Origin: Pinus tabuliformis
Lineage: Eukaryota > Streptophyta > Pinopsida > Pinales > Pinaceae
Reading direction: 5' to 3'
Assembly (NCBI GenBank): GCA_031772625.1
Contig: CM062818.1
Span: 1,282,582,277-1,282,646,276 of the forward strand
DNA length: 64,000 nt
This document shows, piece by piece, positions 11,259 through 22,155 of this stretch. The number at the start of each line of letters is the position of its first letter. Position 1 is the stretch's first letter. The position numbers and the translations under genes were made by a program. The notes beneath the pieces were generated by a model, which made no database searches, was not told where the DNA came from, and saw nothing but the letters and a program-made list of their open reading frames with translations.

Positions 11259-12059
11259 TGTTGGAAATACTGAGAGGGGGGGTGAATCAATGTTTCTTTT
11301 CAATTGTTATTTTCATCAGTTAAATCATTTATATTTAGAACACATAAATAAATAACAGGAATAAATGCTTTTATTAATATAATCTTTGCAACAAATCAAG
11401 TACAATGTATATAGGGCTTCAACCAGTTGCCAAGCACCAACTTGGACTTTTTGTGAGGCTCCAACCTCCAGAGCACCAACCCTGTCTTGTCAAGGCACCA
11501 ACCTTGGATTTAGGAGCACCAACTCCCAAGACACCAATCCTTCCAGTTCTGAGGCACCAACCCCAAGGGCTCCAACCCTCTGCTATAAATTGTCTGGATA
11601 TATTTGGTAGTAATTCTCTGCTCCCAACCCTGCTGGACCTACGACTTACTTCTGTCCTCCTGCTTCTTCCACGTCTGCCAGACCTTCGGCTTCCTCTGTT
11701 TCTTACAGTACACACCTGTAAACTTTCCTTGTTCTCTGTTATAGATGCCCGATACGCCCTGACCTTTGGCTTCCTTTTCGCTCGCTTGATCTTCTGGCTT
11801 CTCGCTCTTCGGCTTCCTCTGTCTCTTCGAGTTCACCAATACTCAAAAAACACGTTCATTTGGAAGAGAGGCCGAATTACAAAAGTGTTGCATATTAAAA
11901 TTATATCAAAGAGGCCCTTTTAAATATTTATACAATAGACTCAATATTTACGGAGGATTTCATAGGAGAGGCTATACCAATAGGGAGGTCCCACATGCCA
12001 CATCACTACCTCAATTTGAAATCGCAACTTTCGGAAACTCCCGCAATTGCAACCCTTTG

Positions 12060-12468
12060 GCTTCACGATATAACATTGTCGATGCCCCTATTTCCGATGG
12101 ATGCGATATTCCAATAAGCTTCTTTTGATAACTCAATCGGGTCCACAACTTATATCGCAATCAGCGGTCGGGTTCACAAGACTTATCGCAATCGGCAGTC
12201 CAGCGGTGTCAACCCTTTTGAACTTTGTGATTCAACAAATGCGATATTTAGTTAAGCCATGCTATAATGGTGCAGCGGATCCGCAATGCTATCGCAATCG
12301 CAGTTTTCAAGCGGCATTCCTTTGTGATACATAACTTCCAATGTGGATGTGATATACTATTAAATCATGTTATAATGGTGTAGTGGGTCCACAACAATAT
12401 CGCAATCACAGTTATTAACGTGACATCCATTTATGAATTGCGATATGAAAGTTCCAACGAGCAAATGT
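12060..12468. repeat. Degenerate tandem repeat around GATGCGATATT
   Basis: Units marked by GATGCGATATT-like, GGTGCAG-like and TATCGCAATC-like words begin near 12100, 12238, 12346 and 12436 (spacing about 90-140 bp). A further unit at about 14761-14835 lies on the other side of the nested Ty3 remnant, so the remnant inserted into this array. No LTR counterpart of the array was found in Copia-2. Confidence 0.6.
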
Positions 12469-12516
12469 TGTAGTATACCTGGGGGGATAGTATGGGGTAC
12501 AGAGGGATGTATAATC

Positions 12517-12890
12517 AACTGTGTTGCAGACATTTTATGGAGCGATGAATTTGCAAATCAAATCTATACGTTTTGATGCAAAACTTGCAAAATCTAATTA
12601 CAAATTTGGGTTCTTTGCAAAAAAATACCCAATTTGAAAAAAAAAATCAGCCGAATCAGAGTCCAGATGAGGGAGATATCGCTGATTTAAAAATCAGTTG
12701 TGTTGCAGACATTTTTCGGGGCGGCGAGTTTGCAGATCAAATCTGTACGTTCTGGTGCAAAATTTTCAGAATCTAATTATAGATGTGGGTTCTTTGCAAA
12801 ATAATACCCAATTTCAAATAAAAATGAGTTGAATCGGAGTCCGCATGAGGGAGATATCGCTGATTTAAAATCAGCTCTTTTTTCAGAAAT
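12517..12890 (+). repeat. Two tandem copies of a 178-179 bp unit
   Basis: The word GTGTTGCAGACATTTT recurs at 12521 and 12700, GGGTTCTTTGCAAAA recurs at about 12607 and 12787, and GAGATATCGCTGATTTAAAA recurs at 12673 and 12851. Two full units and the start of a third are visible in the leader of the Ty3-type remnant. Confidence 0.85.
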
Positions 12891-13082
12891 TTTTGTGACG
12901 GCGGGACAGTTGCAGCGCAAATCTGAAATTCCAGTGCCTAGATCGGGATTTCTATCACATGGGAAGATGCAGAATGGTTGTTCCATTTCCGAAAACAGGT
13001 CATGATAGGAATTCTAAGCAATATTGACTAAATTGTGACAATTTAAAATTTTCGCCAAGTGAGTGAATTTTTTTCAAAACTC

Positions 13083-13440
13083 TCTTCATGGCGGTTCTAT
13101 ATTTTACAGGAAAAGATAATGGTCATATTATTGAAGAATACATAACAAAAAAAAGTCATTATGGGCAAAACATCGAAAATTTTGGGTAGTGGCTAGTTTT
13201 AAAGATGAGGTGGCCACATGATGGGAATTACTTAACAAAAAGAAGTGTTCCAACCTACCCGATGAAGAATTTGAAAAATTCTTTTTAGACAAATGGTCTC
13301 ATGTTAGAAAACAAGATAATGAGAAACATGTTGGGTTATTTTTTACTAGTATCTGCTTATTACAAGTTCATGGATATATTAAGAAGGAGAAGAGCATTGT
13401 GTCTATATAGTATAAACCCTAGTTGCAAGAAAAATCTTAT
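13083..13440 (+). pseudogene. Ty3-type Gag fragment
   Basis: The translation includes HRKFWVVASFKDEVAT, then WELLNKKK and LPDEEFEKFFLDKWSHVRKQ. This resembles the Retrotrans_gag core (…A..WW..L…F…F…), with TGA in place of a Trp codon after DEVAT. Flanking parts shift frame repeatedly. The fragment is short and the assignment rests on pattern only. Confidence 0.6.
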
Positions 13441-13442
13441 AA

Positions 13443-13679
13443 ATGTCAATTTGGCAAAAAAAATTGCAAGTTCCAGCAAAACAAATGGAACACACACAGG
13501 TTAATAATGAGGAGGTGCAAGTTTATAAAGATTTGAAGATTTCTATGGACAAGTATGTATTGCATTCTGATTTTTATGCTTCAGATATGGATAATGTGGA
13601 TGTTGTTTTGGGCTACCCTTGGATGGAATCTATGGGTACTATCAATATTAATGTGCAAAATAAATTCCTGAAGCTTTGA
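13443..13679 (+). pseudogene. Ty3-type protease C-terminal fragment
   Basis: The segment DMDNVDVVLGYPWMESMGTI resembles the …YDVILGMDWL…. motif in the second half of Ty3/gypsy retropepsins. The N-terminal catalytic D-S/T-G is not seen. The following frame (to about 14320) is low-complexity and contains an internal 112-bp duplication: GTAGAGTCCAAGGAGGCT recurs near 13730 and 13842. Confidence 0.65.
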
Positions 13680-14332
13680 TATAAAAAGAAGAAAATTACA
13701 TTACAGAATATTTCCATCAATAAACAGGTAGAGTCCAAGGAGGCTAAAGCAGAAGATGTTCCAGGAACTAACACATCAGATGATGAACCCTTGATGGTCG
13801 ACAACCAAACACAAACATCAAACTAGGTAGGAGAAAAACAAGTAGAGTCCAAGGAGGCTGAAGTAGAAAATGTTACAGGGATGGATACATCAGATGAGGA
13901 ATCCGTGGTTGAAGTAATATTGGAAGATAAGCAACAACAACAGGGACCACAACATGTACCAGATACCAATCAGGCTCCATTAGGTGGTGAATTAAAGAAA
14001 GATACACCATTGGTTAAAACTTCAGCATATCACCACCCACATCACCCCGCAAGAAAACAACCAACAAGGTGGCAACGAATCAGCAACAAGGAAAACCCCC
14101 GCATGACAGATAGAGAGGGGCGACAATCCACCCACAACACAGCAACGCAGAAGAGCCGCCAAGGTCAACTTCCATCTCAAGCAAGCAAAGCACCAGCTAG
14201 ATCGAGGGTTCACCTTTCTCTGGGATGGCTAGATGCATGTGCATGGTACCAGTGGACTACTCTTTTGAGTAGATCTTATTATTTGTGTTCTTCTTATGTT
14301 TCGGGGACGAAACATGTTTAAGGGGGGTGGAA

Positions 14333-14760
14333 TGTAGTATACCTAGGGGGAATAGTATGGGGTACAGAGGGAGGTACCCAAGGGAATAATGTAATAATGG
14401 GATGGGCCATAGTAATAAGTAAAGTGGTTAACTCGCATCATGTAAGGGACCACAAGTAGTTAGAAATAATGTAATAAGCACATGGTATTAGATGGTATTG
14501 AGGGAACCATGGTAATGACCCATGATATTGTATGTATGAAGCTTATATAGAGGCTAGAGACTCCCCATTGAGAGATGTCAAGGAATATTGTATGGACAAG
14601 CATACGGCTTGTGGAGTGTTCTCCTTCCTTAAGGAGTGAATGTATGGTGTTGCCCTACCTTAAGGGTTTGATTAATAAAGTGAAGCATTTCTATATTCAA
14701 ATCTTGTTATTTCTTGGGTTTATTTCTATTATCATATATTTTTAGATCAAATCTATAACA
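14333..14760 (+). repeat. 3' LTR of the Ty3-type remnant
   Basis: The LTR is 428 bp, TGTAGTATACCTAG…CTATAACA. It holds a TATA box (CTTATATAGAGG, about 14540) and a polyadenylation signal (TTAATAAAGTG, about 14670), which fixes the sense strand as plus. Confidence 0.8.
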
Positions 14761-15446
14761 GATGCGATATTGCATTAAGTTATGTCATAGTGGTGCAGTC
14801 GGGTCTGTATTACATATCGCAATCGGAGGTTTACGGGACCTCGTCTGGCACATGGATTAAAGTCGGCCTTAACCCCCGCAGTCTGACGGTGATCTAAGGG
14901 TTGACTTCCTTGATCGATGGCTAGGATTTAGTGCAGGCCTTCAGCCACGATCAAAACCGACGTACACTCCTACCCCTGCTCTTCCGATAGTTGTGCTCTT
15001 TGTTTTCTTCTTTACTTGCTTCAATAGCTCTTCTCTGCTCTAATAGCTCTGCTCTGCTCTAATAGCTCCTATGACTTCCGATATTCTCTGCTCTGATATT
15101 CTGCAATACTCCTCTGATATGTTAACTCCTCCGATAACACTGTTTATGCACCTCCGCCGATGTGTTCCTCTTTGCTTCTCATGGCTTCCAATGACCTCTT
15201 CCTCTTACACTTTGACTTCATGATGGCTTCCAATAAACTGCTTCTGATGAACTCTTCTGATAGCTCTTCTTTGACTGCTCCTGTTCTTGGCTTCCAATGT
15301 CTTTCCAATGGCTTCCCTGATGGCTTTGCTCCTTGGCTTCTTGCTCCTGTTTCTTCACGGATCTGCTCTACTTCTCCTTGGTTTCATATCATCATTTAGC
15401 ATCCTAGAATATTGCCATATTGACATTAATGACAATCTAGATCAAC

Positions 15447-16503
15447 ATTAGAAACCCTTCATGTACTTTTCTGATTTATTTCTGCCTACTTGTTCTGATT
15501 AATTAACAAGTTATTTACCATGTAAATACTGAAAATAAATACAAGTACATGCTCAACACATTACAAATCATCAACTGAAGGAAACAAAACAAGCACACAA
15601 GTGACACCATTGTTTTTGGACCAAAGTCCCCGGAAAAACCCAATGCGGGAAAACTGGTGCAGCTATTTGAGGGTTTTAATTGTTAAGCATTTTCAGAATA
15701 CAATCTGGGTGCCAAAACCAACTCACCCAACAGAGAATAATCTCGCCAGTAGTACCTCTCAGTTGGAGACAGATGTTCTGGCTGAAACCCGGATAAACAC
15801 TCTGACAATTCCCAGCTCCAATCTGCCCCACGAAAACCCCAGGGTCAGCCTCTAGGGACTGCGTCAGCCCTTTCTGGCCTAGCGTCACCCTAGCTCGCCC
15901 TGCGTCAGCCTCTGGAGGCACCACATCAACCCTTAGGGCCTCTGCGTTACCCACGCTGGCTCTCTGACGCACTGCGCAACTCTTGGATGCCTCTACATGA
16001 GCCCTGGTTGGCTCTGCGTCCCTCTCTCCTGGATTCTGCGCTGATCCTCCTGGTACTATCTCTACCTCTCTGCATCTGTACTCACTGCCCCTTAGCTGCA
16101 ACTCTGATCACTCTTTCGACTTCCTCAGCAAACCCTGCCCCAAAAAATCAAAATCATGATCAACTCGGTGTGTTCTCCAACTGACCCTCAAGCCTCCTCT
16201 TATACTTTTCTCGTTGACAATTCAACGGCCGAGATTAAGTCTCTAATCAACAGCTACGATTAGATCTGGATTGATGCATGACTTTTGGACCATTCTAACT
16301 CAGTTTTATATTAATTCACATTAATATTTTATTTTCCCTAAGTTTAGACTTAGGGACTCCATTAAAAATATTAATTATTTTAATATCTTCCAAACTGGTT
16401 AGATTCTGCCCAAACCATTTCTGGGTCTTGGAGATCTCATGTGCTTTAGCCTCTCCACCAATTTTCAAGGCTAGAGCACATCCGAAGCTACCCCAAATCA
16501 ACA
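15447..16503 (-). mobile_element. F2: LTR of the gag-only family, inner end lost
   Basis: 1057 bp of LTR on the minus strand, complete at its outer end (16503, …ATCAACA) and lacking only about 26 bp at the other end, where Copia-1 begins (15446). It carries the TTTTCCC/GGGTTTTT segment (15626-15652), CTGCGTCA motifs and the U3 hairpin with core CCCTAAGT…ACTTAGGG (16337-16356). The outer end joins directly to a truncated F3 3' LTR, so F2 probably inserted there. Confidence 0.85.
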
Positions 16504-17395
16504 CTCTTATAATTTTCCTATTGATAAATCAACAGTCGAGATTAAGTCTCTAATCAACGGCTAAGATTAAAACAGACTTGATCCTCATCACTTAGAAGCT
16601 TCTCACCCATATTTTTATTAATACCCATTAATGATTTTATTTTCCTAAGTTTAGACTTAGGAACCCATTAAAAATATTAATTATTTTAATAACTCCTCAT
16701 CCAGGTGGAATTTCTCCAAACGATGTCTGGGTCGTGGAGATCTCATGTGTTCTAGCCCCTCCACAAAATTTCGGAGCTAGAGCTCATCCGATGCTACCCA
16801 AAATCAACACTCCCTCTTCGTGAGGAATGTGCTCTAACAATACTTCCCAATAGAAGCATCACTCTAATCCACTACATCAGTTCTCTGTGTTGTTGATGCT
16901 TGGCCTGCTACCCTTCATCCACTGCACTATTGCATTTTGTACTGCTGCCCATGACTCCGCCACTCTCTTGCTACATCTATACTGGAGCTCCCTCTCAAAA
17001 TGCTGCATCATACTGCCCATAACACTACCATTGCTAACTACTGCACTGCAACTTAGTTACTGAGAAGTAACTGAAACTTCACCCGAAAACTGACATGCTT
17101 GTCAATATGGATGCCTCGTGATGCTGAAGCTACCTTTGCTGCTAATTTGTGCTGACCCTCTGTTGCCATTGCGTCACTGCAATCTGCTCTGTGCCTCTCA
17201 CACTACTACAACAGCCACTGCGTTGCTTCAGACTTTGGCACTCTAGCTCTGCCATTGTTGCTCCATCATACCTCGCACCAACCGACACCCGTCATTTTGC
17301 TACTATCGCTAAGGGCTCTCGTAGTTGTATGTGATCCAAGAGTTTGGGCTCCTCAAGGATCCTGCCCCTTTTGTGTAGTCCTCCCGACTACAACT

Positions 17396-18228
17396 CTATG
17401 TCGCCCGCCTCTTCTCCAGAGGTGCATGAACATTCATTGCACAATCCGCGTCATCATCCTCCTTATCAGCTTTCGTTGGGCAGCCTTCGAGTCAGAAGCC
17501 TCTTCCTTGCCCTTCTTCCGAGGGCACTGAGTGGAAAAATGTCCTAGTTCACCACACCTGAAGCATCTGACCTTGGATATATCCTTTTTCTTCCTTTTCT
17601 GCTGCCCATGCTATCCCGATGATGCGAGATTTGCAACCTCCTCCTCCTCCTTCTTGACCCAGGCTCCTTTGCCGCTACTTCCTGCCTTGGTCAGCCTCCT
17701 AATCTCTTCCTGTCAAAGAGCTACCCACATTTCCTCCCAACTAGGGAGAGAAGCTTTGCCCAAGATACTCTGGACAAATGTCTCCTAGTCTTCGGTAACT
17801 GCATTCAGGGCAGTCCTGACCATGAACTCAGGATCCGTGTAGACCCCACGTAAGTCAGTTGATCTCGAATCCCTTGCAACCCTGAGGAGGAAGGGATGTC
17901 TCAGTTGATTCTCCAATAGCATCTTTCGTTGAACGGAAGTCCCTTGATACAAGGTGTTCAACATCTCCCACATCTCCCTTGTTGTTTCCTTCTCAGCAAT
18001 GTGTGGGACCATATGATCTTTGACCCCGTATAGAATTATGCATTTAGCCTTCGCTTGAGCCTCCTCGTATTTCTTGAGAGGATCAGCATCGACCAGTACA
18101 ACCACCCCTTTCAAGGCATAATCCTTGATGCGATTCTTGTCCAAGACTGCCAAGATCCTGGCCTTCCAGATGATAAAGTTGGATGCTCCATCCAATCTGT
18201 CCTGATCCCTCAGTCCATTGATTGCCAT
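17396..18228 (-). pseudogene. Gag pseudogene of F3
   Basis: ATG at 18228 (MAINGLRDQDRLDGASNF), the closest relative of the F1 copy. This copy keeps the only intact zinc knuckle of the four: CFRCGELGHFSTQC, near 17535-17575. Inactivating changes include TAG at 17785 where F1 has TGG, TGA near 17714 and a stop near 17614. The region near 17840-17880 has lost or scrambled the linker seen in F1. The C-terminus ends MNVHAPLEKRR, a frame-shifted version of the family end. Confidence 0.87.
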
Positions 18229-18960
18229 CTCTGCTCGACCAAATGTAGGACTGGTTCTCTTCTCCCTCCTGCTACTACTCTAGCAAGAGACGGATTTGGA
18301 TTTCTTTGGCGCTAGAAATCCTCTAAGGAACAAGCTCCTCCAGACTCCATCTGAGTCCTGATTTCCTTCACGGAAATACTCCCGCCTAATGTCAAATCAC
18401 TCCTCTCCACTCCTCCTTTGTTGTTGCAACCCAGATATAGATTTCTTTGGCTAGAAATCAGTCAAGGCAGTAACTCCCTCTACCTCGGCTCAGTCTCCTC
18501 AGACACTGTTCTGCACCAACAGCAAGAGCATCCCACCAGCTACTCATATTCGATCTACACTGCTCTCTCTGCCCCAGCAACTGAAGAATCTGAGCTTCTC
18601 AGTCTCTGCGCAATCACTGTGTGAGCTAGATCATCTCCTCCTGGCCACTACATCTCTCGTTCTAGGTTCAGAAAGATGATGTGGCACTGCGTGAGCGTTA
18701 TCTGCCCCTCTGCTTCTGCGCTAGCCCAGAAAGTTAACGCAATCATTGCATGGGCTCCTCCCAGCTACTGCATCACCTTCTCTTGGCTGAGAATGCTAAT
18801 GCAGGCACTGCGTGAGCCTTTGCATGACCTCTTCTGCACTGCGTCACTCTCCCTTCTCCATCTCTGGCTCTGGAACAGTACTGTCACTTGGGACAGCTGC
18901 CTCTCTGCAGTAGATTTGTTGAATCACCCGACTAATGGCTTCAGTGTCCTATGATCTGCA

Positions 18961-18974
18961 ATGCTCTGATACCA
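18961..18974 (-). other. Primer-binding site of F3
   Basis: Minus-strand TGGTATCAGAGCAT directly after the LTR end (…TCTTCACA). It is an exact match to the initiator tRNA-Met complement over TGGTATCAGAGC. Confidence 0.9.
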
Positions 18975-20113
18975 TGTGAAGATTTTTGAATCTACACATC
19001 AGAAATCCTACTGCAATCACTGGTTTATCATCTCCTACTCGTTTTTACATTCAACAAGTTATTTAATTATTTAAATACTGATGAAAAACACTACTGCAGA
19101 CTACACTGTTATACAAATCATACACTGAAATAGAATGAGACAAACACACAAGGGACACCGTTATTTTTGGACGAGCGTCCCCAGAAAAACCCAATGTGGG
19201 AAAATCGGTGCAGCATATAGAGGGCTTGTATTATTAAGCAAGCAGAATCTGAGTACAACAGGTTGCCTCTCACACCGGCTAACCTTTCAGAGAAATATCG
19301 ACAGCAAGAAATACATACGAGGGTTTACCTCGTTCTCTAAGTCACAACTGATCCACTGAATGGTTGACTCCAGCAAGCACTGCGAAAATCCCAGCACAAT
19401 CTGCTCTGTGTGGGCCAGCGTCTTGCCTCTGGGAGACTGTGTCACTTCTCTGCTGGATCGATTTGCTCTCAGGAGCTTCGACTTCAACCCTCCCAGCTCA
19501 AAACATCGAACTCCCAGCAAAATCTCGAACTTCCGACAATTATCTCGCACTGCCATTGCAAGAACCCTCTTGGCCTGCGTCAACCCCTTCTTGGGTTGCG
19601 TAGGCCCCTACGCTGCCTCTTTGATGCTACTGTTGCCTCTCTGCCTGATACTCATTGGCTCGGAACTCCCTTCCGATCCAACTCTCTACTAATGCCCCTC
19701 TCACTGCAACTTAGATCACCAGTTCAATTTTTCTTAGCAAACCACGCCCCAGAAAAATCGAACTTCTTTGATCACTTGGTGTATCTCCAACTGGCCCTCA
19801 AGCCTCCTCTTACACTTTTTCTTATTGATGAATCAATGACCGAGATTAAATCCCTAATCAACGGCTAAGATTAAAATAGACTTGATCCTCGTCATTTAGA
19901 AGCTTCTCACCCATATTTTTATTAATACCCATTAATATTTTTATTTTCCTAAGTTTAGACTTAGGAACCCGTTAAAAATATTGATTATTTTAATAACTCC
20001 TCATCTGGGTGGAATTTCTCCAAACGATTTATGGGTCTTGGAGATCTCATGTGTTCTAGCCCCTCCACAAAATTTCGAAGCTAGAGCACATCCGATGCTA
20101 CCCAAAATCAACA
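18975..20113 (-). repeat. 5' LTR of F3
   Basis: The LTR is 1139 bp. Plus-strand ends are TGTGAAGATTTT and …ATCAACA. The U3 hairpin is at about 19930-19990 and the TTTTCCC/GGGTTTTT segment near 19178-19203. Confidence 0.9.
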
Positions 20114-20801
20114 CTTTCTCGGTCCTTTGGAATACACGTGTCCAAGCCTCCCTACAAAATTTGAGGCTTTAGCACATCCGATGAGACCCCAAATCAACAC
20201 TCCCTCTTAGCGAGGAATGTGCTCTAGCAATATACCCTGCCGCATATTGCTCTAACTCTGAAGCATCGTCCTCTACGTTGTTGATGTCTGACATGTTGTC
20301 CACCAACTACTGCGCTACTGCTGCAACTATACTACTGCTGACACTCCCACTGTCTACACTGCATCCGTACTATAGCTCCCTCTCAAGTGCTGCATCTGTG
20401 CAGCTGCTAGCACTACCACTGCCAACTGCCAACTGCCACTGCACTGCAATTGTTGCTGCTACTCCATCAGCGACGGAAAAACATCCAAAATTACTAAACT
20501 AACTATGTTCAGTATGATACCACGTGAATGTTGGAGCTTGACTATTGTTGGTCTCTGCACTGACTCTTTGAATCTACTGTGTTGTTGTAGACCTCTGCTT
20601 TGTGCCATTTGCACTGCTGCCAACTCTGCTCTGCGTTGTTCAGTCTCTGGAGCTCCTAACCACTACTACTGTCTCCCCGACACTACTTAGCACCATCTAA
20701 CACTAGTCCATCTTGCTACTTCTAATATGGGCTCCCGTAGCAAGGAAATGATCCTAGAGGTGGACTCCTCAAGGATACTGCCCATCTGTATCTCTTTCGA
20801 A

Positions 20802-21670
20802 CTACAGCTCCAAATCAGCCCACTTCCATCCTAGAGGTATCTCAGTTGTCATGGCAAATTCTTCTTCTTCGATCTTCGAGGGCGCAACCTTCGAATCGTG
20901 TTTCTCATCTTTGTCCTTCTTCTTGAGATGACACTGAGTAGCGTAGTGACCCATCTCACCACTCCTGAAGCACTTGATCTTCGAGACGTCCTTCTCATGT
21001 CTCTGTTTCTCCTGTTGTCCCTTCAATGCAAGGGTTGCATTATCCTTCTCCTCCTTGGGTTTCGACCCACTGCTGCAGCGTCCGTCAAATTTAACCTTGA
21101 TAAGTCTCTCCTCAACTCCTCTTGTTTTAGAGCTGCCCACATCTCATCCTAATTCGGCAATGCTGCTCTACCCAGGATACTCTGTACAGAGACTTTCCAC
21201 TCACCTGAGACAGAATTGAGGGCCAGTCTAACCAATTCTGAATCTTGAGGTGTAAGCCCCGCAGTAGAAAACTCATCACGAGTTTCCTTCAGCTTTGTGA
21301 GGAATGGATCCACACGCTCCCCCTTCTGCATCTGAGCAGATCTCAGCTTCTGCTCCAAGTACATCTTTCGCTGCTCGGAAGATCCCTGATATAATGTAGC
21401 CAAGGCATCCCACATCTCCTTAGCAGTCCCTCTGCTAGCGACATGACACACCACGTGATCCTTTACTCCATCCAGGATCATCCTCTTGGCCTTCGCCATT
21501 TCTATTCGGTACTTCTTCAATGGATCTGCATCTGCAGGGACAACCACCATGTTGTCGACATATGTATTGAGGGCATACTCATCTAGAAGGAATGACATCC
21601 TTTCCTTCCAGATGACACAGTTAAAAGCTCCGTCCAACCTGTCCTAATCCCTCAAGCCATCAGTTGCCAT
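20802..21670 (-). pseudogene. Gag pseudogene of F4
   Basis: ATG at 21670 (MATDGLRD). The next codon is TAG where F3 has CAG. The Gag core continues to 21149, where TAG replaces the Trp codon of the family's SWEEMW motif. A frameshift then leads into the C-terminal part. The zinc knuckle reads CFRSGEMGHYATQC, with the second Cys changed to Ser. With F5 it forms a subfamily (LLDEYALNTYV, compare LEEYDLEAYV) distinct from F1 and F3. Confidence 0.87.
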
Positions 21671-22140
21671 TTCTACCAAAAATAGAAAGTCGAATGACCT
21701 CCTCTCCCCTTTGTTATGTTGTTGGGCTAGCCTATGCACTCCCTACTAGAGCTAGAAAAACTGTTGCCCCTTGTTGTTTCTCAGCTCTAGAGAAATCGAA
21801 TTCCTTTTCTAGGAATTCTCTGAGGAAGAAATTCCCTCAGTTGTGCTTCTCCTCTTGCTTCTAATGATTTTTACCCAACAAACTGCTTGCAGAAAAATCT
21901 GCGTCCGACTAGCTCTCCTTACATTGAGGCTTCAGCGCTGCTCCTTCTGCCCCAACAAAAATTCGAACTGGGAGTCCTCTCCGTCGACTCACTCAGAGAG
22001 AGACTGCCTCGAAATTTCAGCCCTCCGACTAAGAACTGTGCAAACCCTCTAGGGTTTCGAACTATTGCTTCTTGCAGCGTTTCGATCTCCCTCTTCTGCT
22101 CAGCGTCGGGCTCTCTGGCACTACTCTTCTTGTTCCACCG

Positions 22141-22155
22141 GCAACTCAGATACCA
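22141..22155 (-). other. Primer-binding site of F4
   Basis: Minus-strand TGGTATCTGAGTTGC next to the LTR end. It is a decayed initiator tRNA-Met site with changes at positions 8 and 12. Confidence 0.78.

Larger units (their letters stand above)
12469..14760 (+). mobile_element. Non-autonomous Ty3/gypsy-type remnant with gag and protease only
   Basis: The 3' LTR is 14333-14760, preceded by a purine-rich TTTAAGGGGGGTGGAA. The left end repeats the first 40 bp of that LTR (12469 to about 12508) and then diverges, so most of the 5' LTR is deleted. Between them lie a tandem repeat, a decayed gag segment and a protease segment. No reverse transcriptase or integrase is present. The expected target duplication is not matched (AATGT left, GATGC right), consistent with rearrangement. 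Confidence 0.75.
8440..15446 (-). mobile_element. Copia-1: Ty1/copia element with 5' LTR, truncated inside integrase
   Basis: Read on the minus strand: outer 5' LTR end at 15446, inner end at 11259, primer site 11244-11258, Gag, protease, GAG-pre-integrase, and the start of integrase, ending at about 8440. Reverse transcriptase, RNase H and the 3' LTR are missing. The LTR ends (TGTTGGAAATACTGA, plus strand) match Copia-2 at 29908, so the two are related. The LTR is interrupted by a Ty3-type remnant (12469-14760). Its outer end at 15446 abuts F2 26 bp short of F2's own LTR terminus, which suggests Copia-1 jumped into F2. Confidence 0.88.
11259..15446 (-). repeat. 5' LTR of Copia-1, interrupted
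   Basis: Plus-strand ends are TGTTGGAAATAC (11259) and …GATCAACA (15446). Without the nested remnant it is about 1.9 kb, close to the 1729-bp Copia-2 LTR. Both ends resemble Copia-2 (compare GACATTAATGACAAT near 15421 with GACATCAATGACAAT near 31609). It holds a dense array of CTCCAACC/CACCAACC motifs at about 11410-11590, and CT-rich repeats (TCTGCTCTAATAGCTC and TTCCGATA-like) at about 15000-15140. Confidence 0.78.
16504..20113 (-). mobile_element. F3: gag-only Copia-like element with truncated 3' LTR
   Basis: Minus-strand order: 5' LTR 18975-20113, primer site 18961-18974, Gag 17396-18228, non-coding 3' part, polypurine tract at about 16810-16819, and a 3' LTR of which only the first 306 bp (16504-16809) remain. 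The internal region has the same layout as F1. The outer 5' LTR end at 20113 touches a broken F4 3' LTR, so F3 probably jumped into F4. Confidence 0.88.

Noticed and set aside
11386..11715. Overlapping open frames on both strands
   Set aside because: Produced by the CTCCAACC/CACCAACC repeat array of the Copia-1 LTR.
13881..14321. 146-codon open frame as a host gene
   Set aside because: It lies between the protease fragment and the 3' LTR of a Ty3-type remnant, is low-complexity, and holds an internal duplication, so it is retroelement tail.
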